Shown: positions 19,308 to 28,683, numbered from the stretch's first letter. The stretch: 64,000 nucleotides of DNA from Sodalis glossinidius str. 'morsitans' (GCF_000010085.1 NC_007712.1:2914001-2978000), one strand, 5' to 3'. Notes: generated by a model not told the origin, from the sequence alone. Numbers and translations: made by a program.

Positions 19308-20435
19308 ATGCCTTGTCCCGTACTAGAACTCACGCAACAGTTGATCAAACGGCCCTCCCTAAGCCCCGACGACGCCGGCTGCCAGGCACTCATTGCGGCT
19401 CGCCTGCAGGCGCTGGGTTTCACCATTGAACAGATGTCGTTCGGCGATACGCTGAATTTTTGGGCCTGGCGCGGACAGGGCAGTACGCTGGCCTTTGCCG
19501 GCCATACCGATGTTGTGCCGGCCGGTGATCTTCAGCTTTGGGATAACCCGCCGTTCGAGCCAACGCTTTGCGACGGCATGCTTTACGGCCGCGGCGCTGC
19601 CGATATGAAAGGCTCGCTGGCCGCCATGGTTGTCGCCGCCGAACGTTTTGTCGCCCAGCATCCGCAGCATGAGGGCCGGCTGGCGTTCCTGATTACCTCC
19701 GATGAGGAAGCCGACGCTCAGGATGGCACCGTCAAAGTGGTAGACGCGCTGATGGCGCGTCAGGAACGGCTGGATTATTGCCTGGTAGGCGAGCCGTCCA
19801 GCAGCCGTCAGGTTGGGGATATCGTCAAAAACGGTCGACGCGGCTCGCTGACCGCCAATCTGGTCGTGCAGGGCGTACAGGGCCACGTCGCCTATCCGCA
19901 TCTGGCGGACAACCCTTTCCATCGCGCGATGGCAGCGCTGAAAGAATTGGTGGAAACCCAATGGGATGAGGGCAACTCCTTTTTTCCACCCACCACGATG
20001 CAAATTGCCAATATCCATGCCGGGACCGGCAGCAACAATGTCATTCCCGGCGAGCTGCTGGTGCAATTCAACTTCCGTTTCAGCACCGAGTTGACCGACG
20101 TCATTATCCGTCAGCGGGTAGAAGCGCTGTTGCAGCATCACGGGCTGCGCTACCGCATTGATTGGTCGCTTTCCGGCCAGCCCTTCCTGACGGCGCGCGG
20201 TGAGCTAGTAGACGCGGCAGTTCGGGCGGTGGAGCATTATCAGGAGCTAACGCCGCGCCTGGAAACCACCGGCGGCACTTCCGATGGTCGCTTCATCGCA
20301 CGTCTAGGCGCGCAGGTGGTGGAACTCGGCCCGGTGAACGCCACCATTCATAAAGTCAACGAATGCGTCAGCGCCGCCGATTTGCAACTGCTGAGCCGGA
20401 TGTACCAGCGCATCATGGAACAGTTGATTCTATGA
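19308..20435 (+). CDS. dapE: Succinyl-diaminopimelate desuccinylase
   Basis: DapE removes succinate from N-succinyl-LL-diaminopimelate, a step toward both lysine and the peptidoglycan cross-link residue. The 375 residues show the M20 di-zinc site: GHTDVVP (His66), GRGAADMKG (Asp99), SDEEADA (catalytic Glu133, Glu134), GEPSS (Glu162) and NATIHKVNE near the C-terminus. Length equals E. coli DapE. The start ATG 19308 follows the yffB stop by two bases and its own stop overlaps the next start (ATGATGG). Intact and expected to be essential. dapA, an earlier step of the same pathway, lies at 26.6 kb. Confidence 0.97.
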   Translation: MPCPVLELTQQLIKRPSLSPDDAGCQALIAARLQALGFTIEQMSFGDTLNFWAWRGQGSTLAFAGHTDVVPAGDLQLWDNPPFEPTLCDGMLYGRGAADMKGSLAAMVVAAERFVAQHPQHEGRLAFLITSDEEADAQDGTVKVVDALMARQERLDYCLVGEPSSSRQVGDIVKNGRRGSLTANLVVQGVQGHVAYPHLADNPFHRAMAALKELVETQWDEGNSFFPPTTMQIANIHAGTGSNNVIPGELLVQFNFRFSTELTDVIIRQRVEALLQHHGLRYRIDWSLSGQPFLTARGELVDAAVRAVEHYQELTPRLETTGGTSDGRFIARLGAQVVELGPVNATIHKVNECVSAADLQLLSRMYQRIMEQLIL

Positions 20436-21099
20436 TGGATGCCCTGACGGTCACCGGCCGCACCGATAGGCATGGTATTCCCCTGGAGCCGGGCTATCAG
20501 CTCCAGCCGGAAGCGGTGGCGGCCTTCGTTCAACTCCAGCACGCGGCGGCCCAGGCGGGATTTTCCCTGCGCCCTGCCAGAAGTTTTCGTGACTTTGACC
20601 GGCAATTGTACATCTGGAATGGCAAATTTCGCGGTCAGCGACCATTATTGGATCGACAAAGCCGGCCTCTTGATGCGCTTACTTTGGCGACAGGAGCGCG
20701 CTGTGAGGCAATCCTGCACTGGTCGGCACTGCCTAGCGCCAGCCGCCACCATTGGGGTACCGATCTGGATATTTACGATCCCGATTTGCTGCCTCCCGGC
20801 GCACGGTTGCAGTTGACGCCCGAAGAGTATTTGCCCAGCGGTTATTTCGCCCCTCTCACCCGCTGGCTGGATCAGCATCTGGGGAACTACGGCTTTTTCC
20901 GGCCTTACGCGCGCGATCGCGGTGGTGTGGCGGTGGAACCCTAGCACATCAGCTACCGACCGCTGGCGGACCGCGCCGCGCAGGCGCTAACCCCCACGGT
21001 GCTGCTGCAAGCCTGGCGCGGCCAGGAGGTAGCGCGTGGCTGGCGCCGCAGTTGGCGTATCTCTTCCGGCGCTACATTGACAATATCGATAAGGAGTAG
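20432..21099 (+). pseudogene. VanY-like D-alanyl-D-alanine carboxypeptidase (M15), broken
   Basis: Reads as an M15-type peptidase that trims D-Ala from cell-wall peptides. It contains RPARSFRDFDRQLYIWN, SRHHWGTDLDIYD (the zinc His and Asp of the HxxGxAxD-like motif) and RDRGGVAVEP, after which the expected Trp codon (TGG) is TAG at 20942-20944. The frame goes on as HISYRPLADRAAQALTPTVLLQAWRGQEVA. Near 21035 a further frameshift moves the C-terminal end (LAPQLAYLFRRYIDNIDKE, stop 21097-21099) into another frame. The stop removes the second zinc histidine region (WHIS). The start overlaps the dapE stop, so it belonged to the dapE operon. Confidence 0.85.
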
Positions 21100-21103
21100 G
21101 TCT

Positions 21104-21289
21104 ATGGGATGGTTAGCGGATTATTGGTGGGTCGTGCTGCTGGTTCTGGCGGGCATGCTGATTGGCGGTGTGAAAGCATTACGCCGGGTGGATGCCACAA
21201 GCTATCTGAAAAATCGCCCCGAGTTGCCGCCGCATCGGGACAATAACGCGCAGTGGGATGAGGAAGACGACTGGCCGAAAAAGCCATAA
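21104..21289 (+). CDS. ypfN: UPF0370 family small membrane protein YpfN
   Basis: A 61-residue protein with one N-terminal membrane span (WLADYWWVVLLVLAGMLIGGV) followed by a conserved polar tail: RVD..SYLKNRPELPPHRD and a WDEEDDWPKK acidic end. This matches E. coli YpfN (66 residues), which is of unknown function. The start ATG 21104 follows AAGGAG, four bases after the end of the broken M15 gene. Intact, and the last gene of the yffB-dapE set. Confidence 0.9.
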   Translation: MGWLADYWWVVLLVLAGMLIGGVKALRRVDATSYLKNRPELPPHRDNNAQWDEEDDWPKKP

Positions 21290-21300
21290 CGCCCTCGGTT

Positions 21301-23352
21301 TTAGCGCGCCTGCTGCTGACAGATCCGTTGCCAGCGGTGCGTTAAGCGCGCATCTGCCGCCGCCATGGCCGCCGCCGTTTCCTGCCGCCAGTGCCGCCAG
21401 AGCGCTTTTTTCCCGCTGAGCGCCAACCGTGCCACCAGCGTGGCGTCCGGCATGGGCTGTGTCAACCACAGGCGCAACGCCGGTAGCGGCAGCGTGCTGC
21501 GGTTAATAAGTCGGGTCAGCGCGCTGCGGCAGGCTTCCGGCGGTCGCTGGGCGAACGCAAAACCCGCCAGGCAGCGCCAATCCTCCATCCTAAGATCCTG
21601 TTGCTCGCCGGCCGCCAGCCGGCAATCGCGCTCGAAACCGTTCGCCGCCCGCAGCGTCAGTTTACGCCCCGCGTCACTCAGGGGCAGCAGCGCCATGGCG
21701 CTGTACAGGCCGCTGCTGGCCTCGCGGTGTGTCCCCATTCGTACCAGTTTGAAGCCCGCCCGCTGCCAAAAACGCCACAGCGCGGCGGTATAACCAAAAC
21801 TGACCGACAGAAAATCGCGCCCCTCACCGGCAGCCTGCTCTGCCGCCTTAGCAATCAGCTCTAGCCCGATACCGCGTCGACGCTCTGTAGGCGTCACGGC
21901 GATACGGCTGATTCGCCGGGAGCGCAGCCGCGGCGCTCGCCAGGCGCTCCCGTGCGCCGCCAGCGATTGCGCGACCAGACTGCCCGGCGGCCGGCGGTAG
22001 CCCGCCCAGACGTCGTGCGCGAGGCGTGACGTCAACCCCCCTTCCTCTACCAGCCACAGACCCGCCATAAGCTGGCGGTGGTGGTGCGCGGTAAAGAAGG
22101 ACATACCGGGTGCATCCAGCAATCGGCGTAGATCGATAGGGGAAGTACGGTAATGGGCACGGGTCAATAATTGATAAAAAGCCTGCCGCGCCGCGGGCTG
22201 GCGCCGCCACGTCTGGGCGCCGACTTTACCGATGCGCCATCGCCCTGCCCCTGCGGCGCCCGCATCCGTATTCTGCGGCGCGCCTTTGCCGGCAGGGGCC
22301 ACTACCTCGGCGTCCTCAAGCATGAGCGTTTCGGTCAGCCAGCGCTCCAGCGGATCATTCGCCGCCCAGCGCAACGGCGCATCCAGCCTGAGCGGGCACC
22401 AACACGGTAGCGTTTCGCAAAACTTCAGCAGGAATCCGCGCCCGGTGCCCTCATACCCCGCGACGGTAGTGGTCAGCAGCACATGGGAAAAATACCCCAT
22501 CAATTGACGCAACAGCGGTAAGGGCAGCGCGGCGGCTTCATCCACCAGCAGCCAGCGGGCGCTCATCCCCGCCCGGCAGCGGGCCAATAGCGCATCGGGG
22601 GCGAAAAAGGGAGCGCCCGGGCCCGCGTAGCGGCGCAAGATGTCCACAGCGGCTTTGGTGGGCGCGGTAATACAGCAGGCATCATCAAGCGTCTGGGCGA
22701 ACATGCCGGCCAGCGCCGATTTGCCGCGGCCGCGCGGCGCAATCATCACATAGATGCCGGGCTTTGCCTGCGCCAACCGGCGCAAAAGCCGGCCCTGATC
22801 GGCGGTGGGTCGGCCGGGGACGGGGGGATGCCACGGCAGGCGGGACACCAGAAGCGTTATCTGCGGCGCGCGATCCTGGCGCAGCAGCGCCACCGCCGGA
22901 TCCGCCGACAACGCAGCGCGAAAATAGCGGGTGAAGTGCGGCGTTGCGATCGGTTGTAGCTGTTCACTCCAGCGTAGCGAATCGCCATCCGGCAACCGGG
23001 GCCAACGCGACCAGGGCGGCACCAGCAGCACCAACCAGCTGCCCGCCACCAGCGTACCGGCCAGCGCCGCCAACGTATCCACCGCCAGCGATTGACGGGC
23101 ATCGAACACCGCATGCAGGAACTCACGACCGAGCAGGATTTTCAGCGCCGCCGGGCGGCTACCAGTACCGCATTCGCTTTGCTCCCCCACCCATAGCCAG
23201 TCGCCGTCAAGGGCGTCGCCAAGCGCCGCCGCCTGTTGGGCACACCAGTCAGACGCGCCGCTAATCACCAGCAAACGCCGCACGCCGGCTCGTTTCATTG
23301 CCGCCGTTTCTGCACGCAGGCAGGCCAGCCAGGGCGGCGGCAGGGAAGTCAC
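21301..23352 (-). CDS. tmcA: tRNA(Met) cytidine acetyltransferase
   Basis: TmcA uses acetyl-CoA and ATP to acetylate the wobble cytidine C34 of elongator tRNA-Met, which secures accurate AUG reading. The product has an N-terminal domain (RRLLVISGASDWC), the helicase-like ATPase core with Walker A APRGRGKSALAG and Walker B WLLVDEAAALP, then a GNAT domain (RIAVTPTERRRGIGLELI, SVSFGYTAALWRFW) and a C-terminal tail. GTG at 23352 is preferred, giving 683 residues (E. coli 671). It lies one base after the stop of the upstream gene, and the longer frame to 23394 would run inside that gene. Intact. Confidence 0.92.
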   Translation of the reverse strand: MTSLPPPWLACLRAETAAMKRAGVRRLLVISGASDWCAQQAAALGDALDGDWLWVGEQSECGTGSRPAALKILLGREFLHAVFDARQSLAVDTLAALAGTLVAGSWLVLLVPPWSRWPRLPDGDSLRWSEQLQPIATPHFTRYFRAALSADPAVALLRQDRAPQITLLVSRLPWHPPVPGRPTADQGRLLRRLAQAKPGIYVMIAPRGRGKSALAGMFAQTLDDACCITAPTKAAVDILRRYAGPGAPFFAPDALLARCRAGMSARWLLVDEAAALPLPLLRQLMGYFSHVLLTTTVAGYEGTGRGFLLKFCETLPCWCPLRLDAPLRWAANDPLERWLTETLMLEDAEVVAPAGKGAPQNTDAGAAGAGRWRIGKVGAQTWRRQPAARQAFYQLLTRAHYRTSPIDLRRLLDAPGMSFFTAHHHRQLMAGLWLVEEGGLTSRLAHDVWAGYRRPPGSLVAQSLAAHGSAWRAPRLRSRRISRIAVTPTERRRGIGLELIAKAAEQAAGEGRDFLSVSFGYTAALWRFWQRAGFKLVRMGTHREASSGLYSAMALLPLSDAGRKLTLRAANGFERDCRLAAGEQQDLRMEDWRCLAGFAFAQRPPEACRSALTRLINRSTLPLPALRLWLTQPMPDATLVARLALSGKKALWRHWRQETAAAMAAADARLTHRWQRICQQQAR

Positions 23353-23353
23353 C

Positions 23354-23806
23354 TCAGGTGTTGCCCACGAGCAGCGACAGCAGCCCAGCGGCAATGAGCG
23401 GCCCCACCGGCACGCCGCGGAACAATGCCACCCCGAGCACCGTACCTACCAACAGTCCGGCGACTACGGAGGGCTGGCTGGACATCAGCGAGACGCCGCG
23501 GCCACCCAGCCATGAAACTGCCACGCCAATCACTATCGCCAGCAGCGATTTCCAGTGCAAAAAGGAGTGGAGGACGGTAGACGCCGACAGCGTACCGCTG
23601 GCGATGGGCGCCATCACGCCGATGGTAAGGATGATAATGCCAATGGTTAATCCCTGTTTCTCCACCCAGGGGAAGTACTGTTCCATCGGCGTAAGGCGAA
23701 TAATCAATAACACCAAGATCGCCACGGTCACGATATTGTTGTGGCTGATAATACCGAGCGCCGCGAGACCCAGGAGGATCAGCAGCGTCGGATCGGAAAA
23801 ATTCAT
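23354..23806 (-). CDS. UPF0756 (DUF441) membrane protein
   Basis: A 150-residue, very hydrophobic protein with four to five membrane spans and the DUF441 family pattern ([70 protein letters not shown]). E. coli YeaL is the best known relative; the function is unknown. It is intact and just upstream of tmcA with one base between stop and start, so translation is likely coupled. In E. coli no such gene lies here. Confidence 0.85.
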
Positions 23807-23827
23807 ACACTGTCCCTGAAAAATGTC

Positions 23828-24680
23828 TTAACCACCGGCAAAAGTATCACACTGATGAATATCACCACTGTCAAATCCGCGTTTAAACCAATGATAGAGC
23901 TGCTCTGAAGTGCCATGGGTAAAACTGTCCGACACCACCCTGCCCTGTCCCCGCTGCTGTAACCGATCGTCGCCGATGGCCCGTGCGGCATTCAGCGCTT
24001 CCTGCGGATCTTGCTCATCGAGGATTTGCTGCTGCTGCATGCTGTGGCCCCACACGCCGGCGAAACAGTCCGCCTGCAATTCCAGCTTTACCAACAGTGC
24101 GCTAACCGTTTTTTCCGGCGCGCCCTGCTGCTGGCGAACTAGGCTTTCAATCCCAAGCAGTTTTTGCACGTGATGACTGACCTCGTGAGCGACCACATAG
24201 CCCTGGGCGAAATTGCCGCCGGCACCAAGCTGATTTTTCATGTCGTCGTAAAAAGAGAGATCGATATAGACCGTACTGTCCGCCGGGCAATATAACGGCC
24301 CCATGACCGATTGACCGGTACCGCAACCGGTATGCGTCGCACCGCGATACATGACCAGCTTTGGCGGCTGATAGGTTTTGCCCATCTGCTGGAAAATCTG
24401 CTGCCAGGTATCTTTGGATAACCGCGGTAAACTTGGTCACCTCGTCGTCGTTGGGACTGATGCGGGTTTGCTGGCTCACCTGCGAACCCGACTGGCCGCC
24501 AGTAAGCAGCGGCGTGAGATCGATGCCATAATAGCCCGCTACCACCACCACGATGAGCAGCACGATGCCGCCTTTACCGCGAATCGGCAGCCGGAAACCA
24601 CCGCCCCCCAGACCGGATGACTGTCCGTGCCTGTCTTCCACATTATTACTTTCGCGACCGCCTTGCCAACGCATCGTCAT
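23828..24680 (-). pseudogene. ypfJ: YpfJ-type putative zinc metalloprotease, frameshifted
   Basis: YpfJ is an inner-membrane-anchored protein with a neutral zinc metallopeptidase domain. The N-terminal third (MRWQGGRESNNVEDR, a glycine-rich stretch, the membrane span IVLLIVVVVAGYYGIDL, up to KFTAVI) is in one frame. The rest (SKDTWQQIF, GKTYQPPKLVMYRG, the AHEVSHHVQKLL zinc site, ELQADCFAGVWGH, DSFTHGTSEQLYHWFKRGFDSGD) is in the next. The break is near 24415, where a few residues of the family sequence (about LATTE) are also missing. The catalytic HExxH itself is preserved, so the lesion looks recent. An internal start at 24385 could still make a soluble fragment. Confidence 0.85.
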
Positions 24681-24770
24681 CCCCAGTTAAACGTTAATCA
24701 TTTAATGATGAGGATAACATATAACCCTGGACAGGCAGCGGTACTGCCGCCCAGGTAAACGATTGCGCAG

Positions 24771-25484
24771 TTAGTCCAACGTGACGCCGATACGCTTGGC
24801 GACTTCTTCATAGGCCTCGATAACGCCACCCAGGTTCTGGCGGAACCGGTCTTTGTCCATTTTGTCGAGGGTGGTTTTATCCCACAGACGGCTTCCGTCC
24901 GGGGAGAATTCATCCCCCAGCACAATCTCGCCGTTAAACAGACCAAATTCCAGCTTGAAGTCCACCAGAATCAGCCCGGCATCGTCGAAAATCTTGCTGA
25001 GCACGTCATTAGCCTGATAGGTCAACTGCTTCATCCGTGCCAGATGGGGTTCACTGACCCAGCCGAAGGTGGTACAGTAGGATTCGTTGATCATCGGATC
25101 GTGCATGGCGTCGTTTTTCAAAAACAGATCGAACAGGGGCGGATCCAGGACCAGGCCTTCCTCTACGCCTAAACGTTTTACCAGCGAGCCGGCCGCGCGG
25201 TTGCGCACCACGCATTCCACGGGCACCATAGCCAGTTTTTTCACCAGCATTTCATTATCGGAAAGCAGGCGCACGATCTGGGTTGGAATGCCGGCCTCGG
25301 CTAACTTGGTCATGATAAAGTAATTAAAATTATTGTTAATCATGCCCTTGCGATCGAATTGCTCAATACGCTGACCGTCCAGTGCTGACGTATCGTTGCG
25401 GAACGTCAGGATCAGCAAATCCGGATCCTCTGTGGTATAAACCGTTTTCGCTTTTCCGCGATACAACTCAGCTAATTTTTGCAT
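24771..25484 (-). CDS. purC: Phosphoribosylaminoimidazole-succinocarboxamide synthase
   Basis: PurC ligates aspartate to CAIR in step 8 of purine synthesis. The 237-residue product has all main blocks: YRGKAKTVY at the start, GKGMINN-type loop (RKGMINNNFNYFIM), VECVVRNRAAGSL, LILVDFKLEFG and the ATP-site GDEFSPDGSRLWD. ATG at 25484 gives the exact E. coli length; the frame extends seven codons upstream. It is separated from bamC by a terminator and must have its own promoter. Intact. Confidence 0.96.
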   Translation of the reverse strand: MQKLAELYRGKAKTVYTTEDPDLLILTFRNDTSALDGQRIEQFDRKGMINNNFNYFIMTKLAEAGIPTQIVRLLSDNEMLVKKLAMVPVECVVRNRAAGSLVKRLGVEEGLVLDPPLFDLFLKNDAMHDPMINESYCTTFGWVSEPHLARMKQLTYQANDVLSKIFDDAGLILVDFKLEFGLFNGEIVLGDEFSPDGSRLWDKTTLDKMDKDRFRQNLGGVIEAYEEVAKRIGVTLD

Positions 25485-25524
25485 CTTTACATACTCCAGT
25501 GGCAAATAACGCTTTGATACAGGT

Positions 25525-25546
25525 AAAAAAGGGGGCCGAAGCCCCC
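25525..25546 (-). terminator. Intrinsic terminator after dapA-bamC
   Basis: Minus-strand hairpin with stem GGGGGC/GCCCCC (25541-25546 with 25531-25536) and a four-base TTCG loop, followed by six T residues (25525-25530). It starts a few bases after the bamC stop and precedes purC. Confidence 0.9.
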
Positions 25547-25553
25547 TGTTGAT

Positions 25554-26603
25554 TTAATGGGATGTTGACCGGCTGAATGCCGCCTGGAATACCGCCACCA
25601 GCGAGTCATTTTGCGACTGGGTCAGGGTATGCCCTTTCGGATCGGTGAACTGCAGCGTGCTGCGGTTGCCAAGGTCGCCGACCTGCAGTTTATAGTCGCC
25701 ATTGCGCAAATCAGGGTCTTTGGCGCCCAAATCGTCCCAGGTACCGCTGCCCGGCGCGTCATAGGTAACCGAAACGGTACCCAGCGGACGGCTACTATCC
25801 TTCACCTTCATACCGATGCGCGACAACGCCGACGGCAGATGCGTCCATACTGTATTATACGACGAGCGCACCACCAGCAGCGGCAGTCCGCTTTCGTCAG
25901 CGCCGCTTTGTACGCTCAGATCGGCGGTTTCGCCCTGGGCGACACGGTTGGCGCGATCGTCGTTAAGCTGCTGCAGCCCGCTCGCGACGCTGTTAAGCAT
26001 CTCAACGGTATAGCGCTGTACCAGCGCAGGATTGGTAACGGGTTTACCCTGCTGCTGCAGGCCAAGGGACGTTACCTGGAGCGAAGCTTGATAGCCCTGG
26101 GTCGCCAGGCTTATCTGATAGCGGCCGCTGTACTGTTCATCTTCATCAGCACGGGTCCAGGCGATCCAATCCGTATTCAGGCTCAGCTGCGCGTCCTGAC
26201 GTGAGGCGATCGGATAGACTTTGCTTTGTACCACCGCCGCGACCTGCGACCACAGATCACGACCCTGGGCGCTGTTCTCCAGCTGAATAACGGCTCTATT
26301 GCCGGAATATTGTGAACGGGAACCGTTCAGCAGCGCCAGCGGCTGTGCAGGGGGCCGAATATCCAGCCCTTTGCCCACGGCGCCGTTGCGCGGGACAGCA
26401 GGAATCTCATAGTCGCCGTTCTGCAGGGGCAAAATCATACCGGAAGGGCTGCTAAGCGCGCGCAGCGGAGGCGCTTTCAGGTACTCTTCGTTTCCGTTTA
26501 CCTGACGTTTATAGCGCTGATCGCTGGTACAGGCCGAGAGCAGCATGATAAGCGAGACGCCGACCACTTTCGCTACCTGCGACTTTTGCATTGAATAAGC
26601 CAT
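25554..26603 (-). CDS. bamC: Outer membrane assembly lipoprotein BamC
   Basis: BamC (NlpB) is a lipoprotein of the BAM complex, which inserts beta-barrel proteins in the outer membrane. The 349 residues begin with a lipoprotein signal (SLIMLLSAC, acylated Cys near residue 25) and then the BamD-binding segment CTSDQRYKRQVNGNEEYL. They continue with the two helix-grip domains, which end in SALSRIGMKVKDSSRPLGTVSVTY and LQFTDPKGHTLTQSQNDSLVAVFQAAF. Length matches E. coli (344). It follows dapA by 16 bases, the usual dapA-bamC operon. Intact. Confidence 0.95.
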   Translation of the reverse strand: MAYSMQKSQVAKVVGVSLIMLLSACTSDQRYKRQVNGNEEYLKAPPLRALSSPSGMILPLQNGDYEIPAVPRNGAVGKGLDIRPPAQPLALLNGSRSQYSGNRAVIQLENSAQGRDLWSQVAAVVQSKVYPIASRQDAQLSLNTDWIAWTRADEDEQYSGRYQISLATQGYQASLQVTSLGLQQQGKPVTNPALVQRYTVEMLNSVASGLQQLNDDRANRVAQGETADLSVQSGADESGLPLLVVRSSYNTVWTHLPSALSRIGMKVKDSSRPLGTVSVTYDAPGSGTWDDLGAKDPDLRNGDYKLQVGDLGNRSTLQFTDPKGHTLTQSQNDSLVAVFQAAFSRSTSH

Positions 26604-26619
26604 TAAATCTCCCTAAGAG

Positions 26620-27498
26620 TTACAGCAAACCCGCATCCGTTAACGCCTGTCTTACCACGCGGCTGCCCGCCCGGGTCAGGGGCGTCATCGGCAGGCGCAG
26701 GGTGTCGGTCGCCATTAATCCCAATGCTTTACAAGCCCATTTAACCGGTATGGGGCTGGGTTCAAAAAAGAGTTTCTGATGCAGCGGCATCAAGCGCTGA
26801 TTAAGACGGCGCGCATCGGCATAATTGCCGTCGGCCGCAAGGGCACAAAGCTGCGCCATCTCCTTCGCGGCAACGTTCGCCGTCACGGAAATCACCCCTT
26901 TGCCGCCCAGTTGTATGAAGTCCAATGCGCTGGCGTCGTCGCCGCTCAGCAGCAGGAAATCGTCATTGACCAGCTCTTGGATCTGGCTGACACGGCTTAA
27001 GTTCCCCGTTGCTTCCTTAATACCGATAATATTTTTGATTTCCGCCAGACGGGCAACGGTAGGCGGCAGCATATCGCAGCCGGTGCGCGCCGGCACATTG
27101 TACAGAATTTGCGGCAAATCGCTTCTTTCGGCGATGGCCCTGAAATGCTGAAACAACCCTTCCTGACTCGGCCGATTGTAATACGGCGTAACGCTGAGGC
27201 ATCCCACCACTCCGCTGTCGTTAAAGCGGCGGGTCAGCGACACGGCCTCGGAGGTAGAATTGGCACCGGTGCCCGCGATAACGGGAACGCGCCCGTCGCT
27301 GAGCTCAAGGGTCCACATCACCACATCACCATGCTCTTCGTGGCTCAGGGTAGACGTTTCACCGGTCGTTCCCACGGCCACGATCGCTGCGGTACCGCTG
27401 GCGACATGATAATCGATTAATTTTTTCAGACTGACCCGGTCGATGGCGCCCTTTTCGTCCATCGGAGTAACCAGTGCAACTATGCTTCCCGTAAACAT
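26620..27498 (-). CDS. dapA: 4-hydroxy-tetrahydrodipicolinate synthase
   Basis: DapA condenses pyruvate with aspartate semialdehyde, the first committed step to lysine and diaminopimelate. The 292 residues hold the GTTGET pyruvate loop (Thr44, Thr45), Tyr107 in TPYYNRP, Tyr133 and Arg138 in LYNVPARTG, and the Schiff-base Lys161 in IGIKEATG. Length equals E. coli. The open frame extends 48 codons upstream, but ATG at 27498 gives the family N-terminus (MFTGSIVALVTPM). Intact; divergent from gcvR. Confidence 0.97.
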   Translation of the reverse strand: MFTGSIVALVTPMDEKGAIDRVSLKKLIDYHVASGTAAIVAVGTTGETSTLSHEEHGDVVMWTLELSDGRVPVIAGTGANSTSEAVSLTRRFNDSGVVGCLSVTPYYNRPSQEGLFQHFRAIAERSDLPQILYNVPARTGCDMLPPTVARLAEIKNIIGIKEATGNLSRVSQIQELVNDDFLLLSGDDASALDFIQLGGKGVISVTANVAAKEMAQLCALAADGNYADARRLNQRLMPLHQKLFFEPSPIPVKWACKALGLMATDTLRLPMTPLTRAGSRVVRQALTDAGLL

Positions 27499-27643
27499 TG
27501 ACCATCTCTCCACAAACAGGTTATTCATGGTACTTTTGTCACCTATCCAAAAGCAAGCAAACATCGGCCCGGTAAGCCCTTGGCAGCAGGTTTTTTTTAG
27601 GGTTACCATGTAAATCACAACCCGCCGGACAGGAAGCACCATT

Positions 27644-28219
27644 TTGCCACCGTTACAGCAACATTATCTGGTTATCACCGCACTGGGCACAGACCGGCCT
27701 GGTATTGTCAATACCATTACCCGCCACGTCAGCAGTTGCGGCTGCAACATAGAAGATAGCCGCCTCGCCATGCTGGGCGAGGAATTTACCTTTATTATGC
27801 TGCTCTCAGGGGGCTGTAACGCCATTGCCCAGATAGAATCCACCCTGCCGCTAAAAGGCGCCGAACTGGATTTATTGATTGTGATGAAGCGCACCACGGC
27901 CCAAGAGCAGCCGGCAAATCCGACGACGGTGTGGGTGACGGTGGAGGTGGATGACTCCCCCCATCTTATTGAGTGCTATACCGATTTATTTGATAGCCAT
28001 CAGATGACGCTGGCCGAACTGGCGTCGAAAACGCAACCGGCGAGTGCGCAATCCCCCTCCCGGCTGACGCTCTTGATGACCGCACACGGTCCGGCCGGAG
28101 GTCAAGTTCTGCTGATTGAACAGAGGTTTATCAACTCTGTACAGAACTGCATGCGCAAGGCAGTATTAGAGTTATCAATCATCCACAGTATCAGGAATAG
28201 AGACGGAGTATTGCAATGA
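27644..28219 (+). CDS. gcvR: Glycine cleavage repressor GcvR, C-terminus frameshifted
   Basis: GcvR is a tandem ACT-domain protein that, with glycine sensing, binds GcvA and represses the glycine cleavage genes. The first ACT domain is almost identical to E. coli (ITALGTDRPGIVNTITRHVSSCGCNIEDSR). The second is present to IEQRF; then the frame departs. In the +1 frame the family ending is clear (YQLCTELHAQGSIRVINHPQYQE then TAG at 28198-28200). One T appears to be missing from the T-run at 28127-28129. The shifted frame runs for some 30 foreign residues and stops in the bcp start (ATGA), giving 191 residues. The start is taken as TTG 27644, matching the family N-terminus. The second ACT domain is damaged, so function is doubtful. 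Confidence 0.85.
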   Translation: MPPLQQHYLVITALGTDRPGIVNTITRHVSSCGCNIEDSRLAMLGEEFTFIMLLSGGCNAIAQIESTLPLKGAELDLLIVMKRTTAQEQPANPTTVWVTVEVDDSPHLIECYTDLFDSHQMTLAELASKTQPASAQSPSRLTLLMTAHGPAGGQVLLIEQRFINSVQNCMRKAVLELSIIHSIRNRDGVLQ

Positions 28220-28683
28220 CGCCACTGAAAGCCGGTGATATAGCACCACAATTTAGCCTGCTCGATCAGGACGGTGAACTCATCAGCCTTACCGACTTCC
28301 AGGGACAAAGAGTATTGGTCTACTTTTATCCCAAAGCGATGACACCAGGCTGTACCGTGCAAGCGTGCGGGTTGCGCGATAATATGGACGACCTGAAAAA
28401 GGCCGGGGTGGAGGTACTGGGCATCAGTACCGACAAACCCGAAAAGCTGTCCCGCTTCGCCGAAAAAGAGCTGTTGAATTTCACCTTGCTCTCCGATGAG
28501 GACCATCAGGTTGCCGGCCAGTTCGGCGTCTGGGGCGAGAAGAGTTTTATGGGCAAAACCTACGATGGCATTCACCGCATCAGTTTCCTGGTGGGTGTCG
28601 ACGGCGCCATCGAGAAAGTGTTCGACGATTTCAAAACCAGCAATCACCACGATATCGTGCTGGCCTATCTGAAAAGCGTTTGA
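28216..28683 (+). CDS. bcp: Thiol peroxidase Bcp
   Basis: Bacterioferritin comigratory protein, a peroxiredoxin that reduces hydrogen peroxide and lipid peroxides with thioredoxin. The 155 residues show the peroxidatic cysteine in the TPGCT motif (Cys46) and the resolving Cys51, plus YFYPKAMTPG and LLSDEDHQVAGQFGVWGEK. Length and order after gcvR match E. coli. Its ATG overlaps the stop of the frameshifted gcvR, so translation may now be coupled to that altered frame. Intact. Confidence 0.95.
   Translation: MTPLKAGDIAPQFSLLDQDGELISLTDFQGQRVLVYFYPKAMTPGCTVQACGLRDNMDDLKKAGVEVLGISTDKPEKLSRFAEKELLNFTLLSDEDHQVAGQFGVWGEKSFMGKTYDGIHRISFLVGVDGAIEKVFDDFKTSNHHDIVLAYLKSV

Noticed and set aside
19359..20141. 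260-codon open frame antisense to dapE
   Set aside because: Lies wholly inside dapE, whose metal site and length are perfect; no homology of its own.
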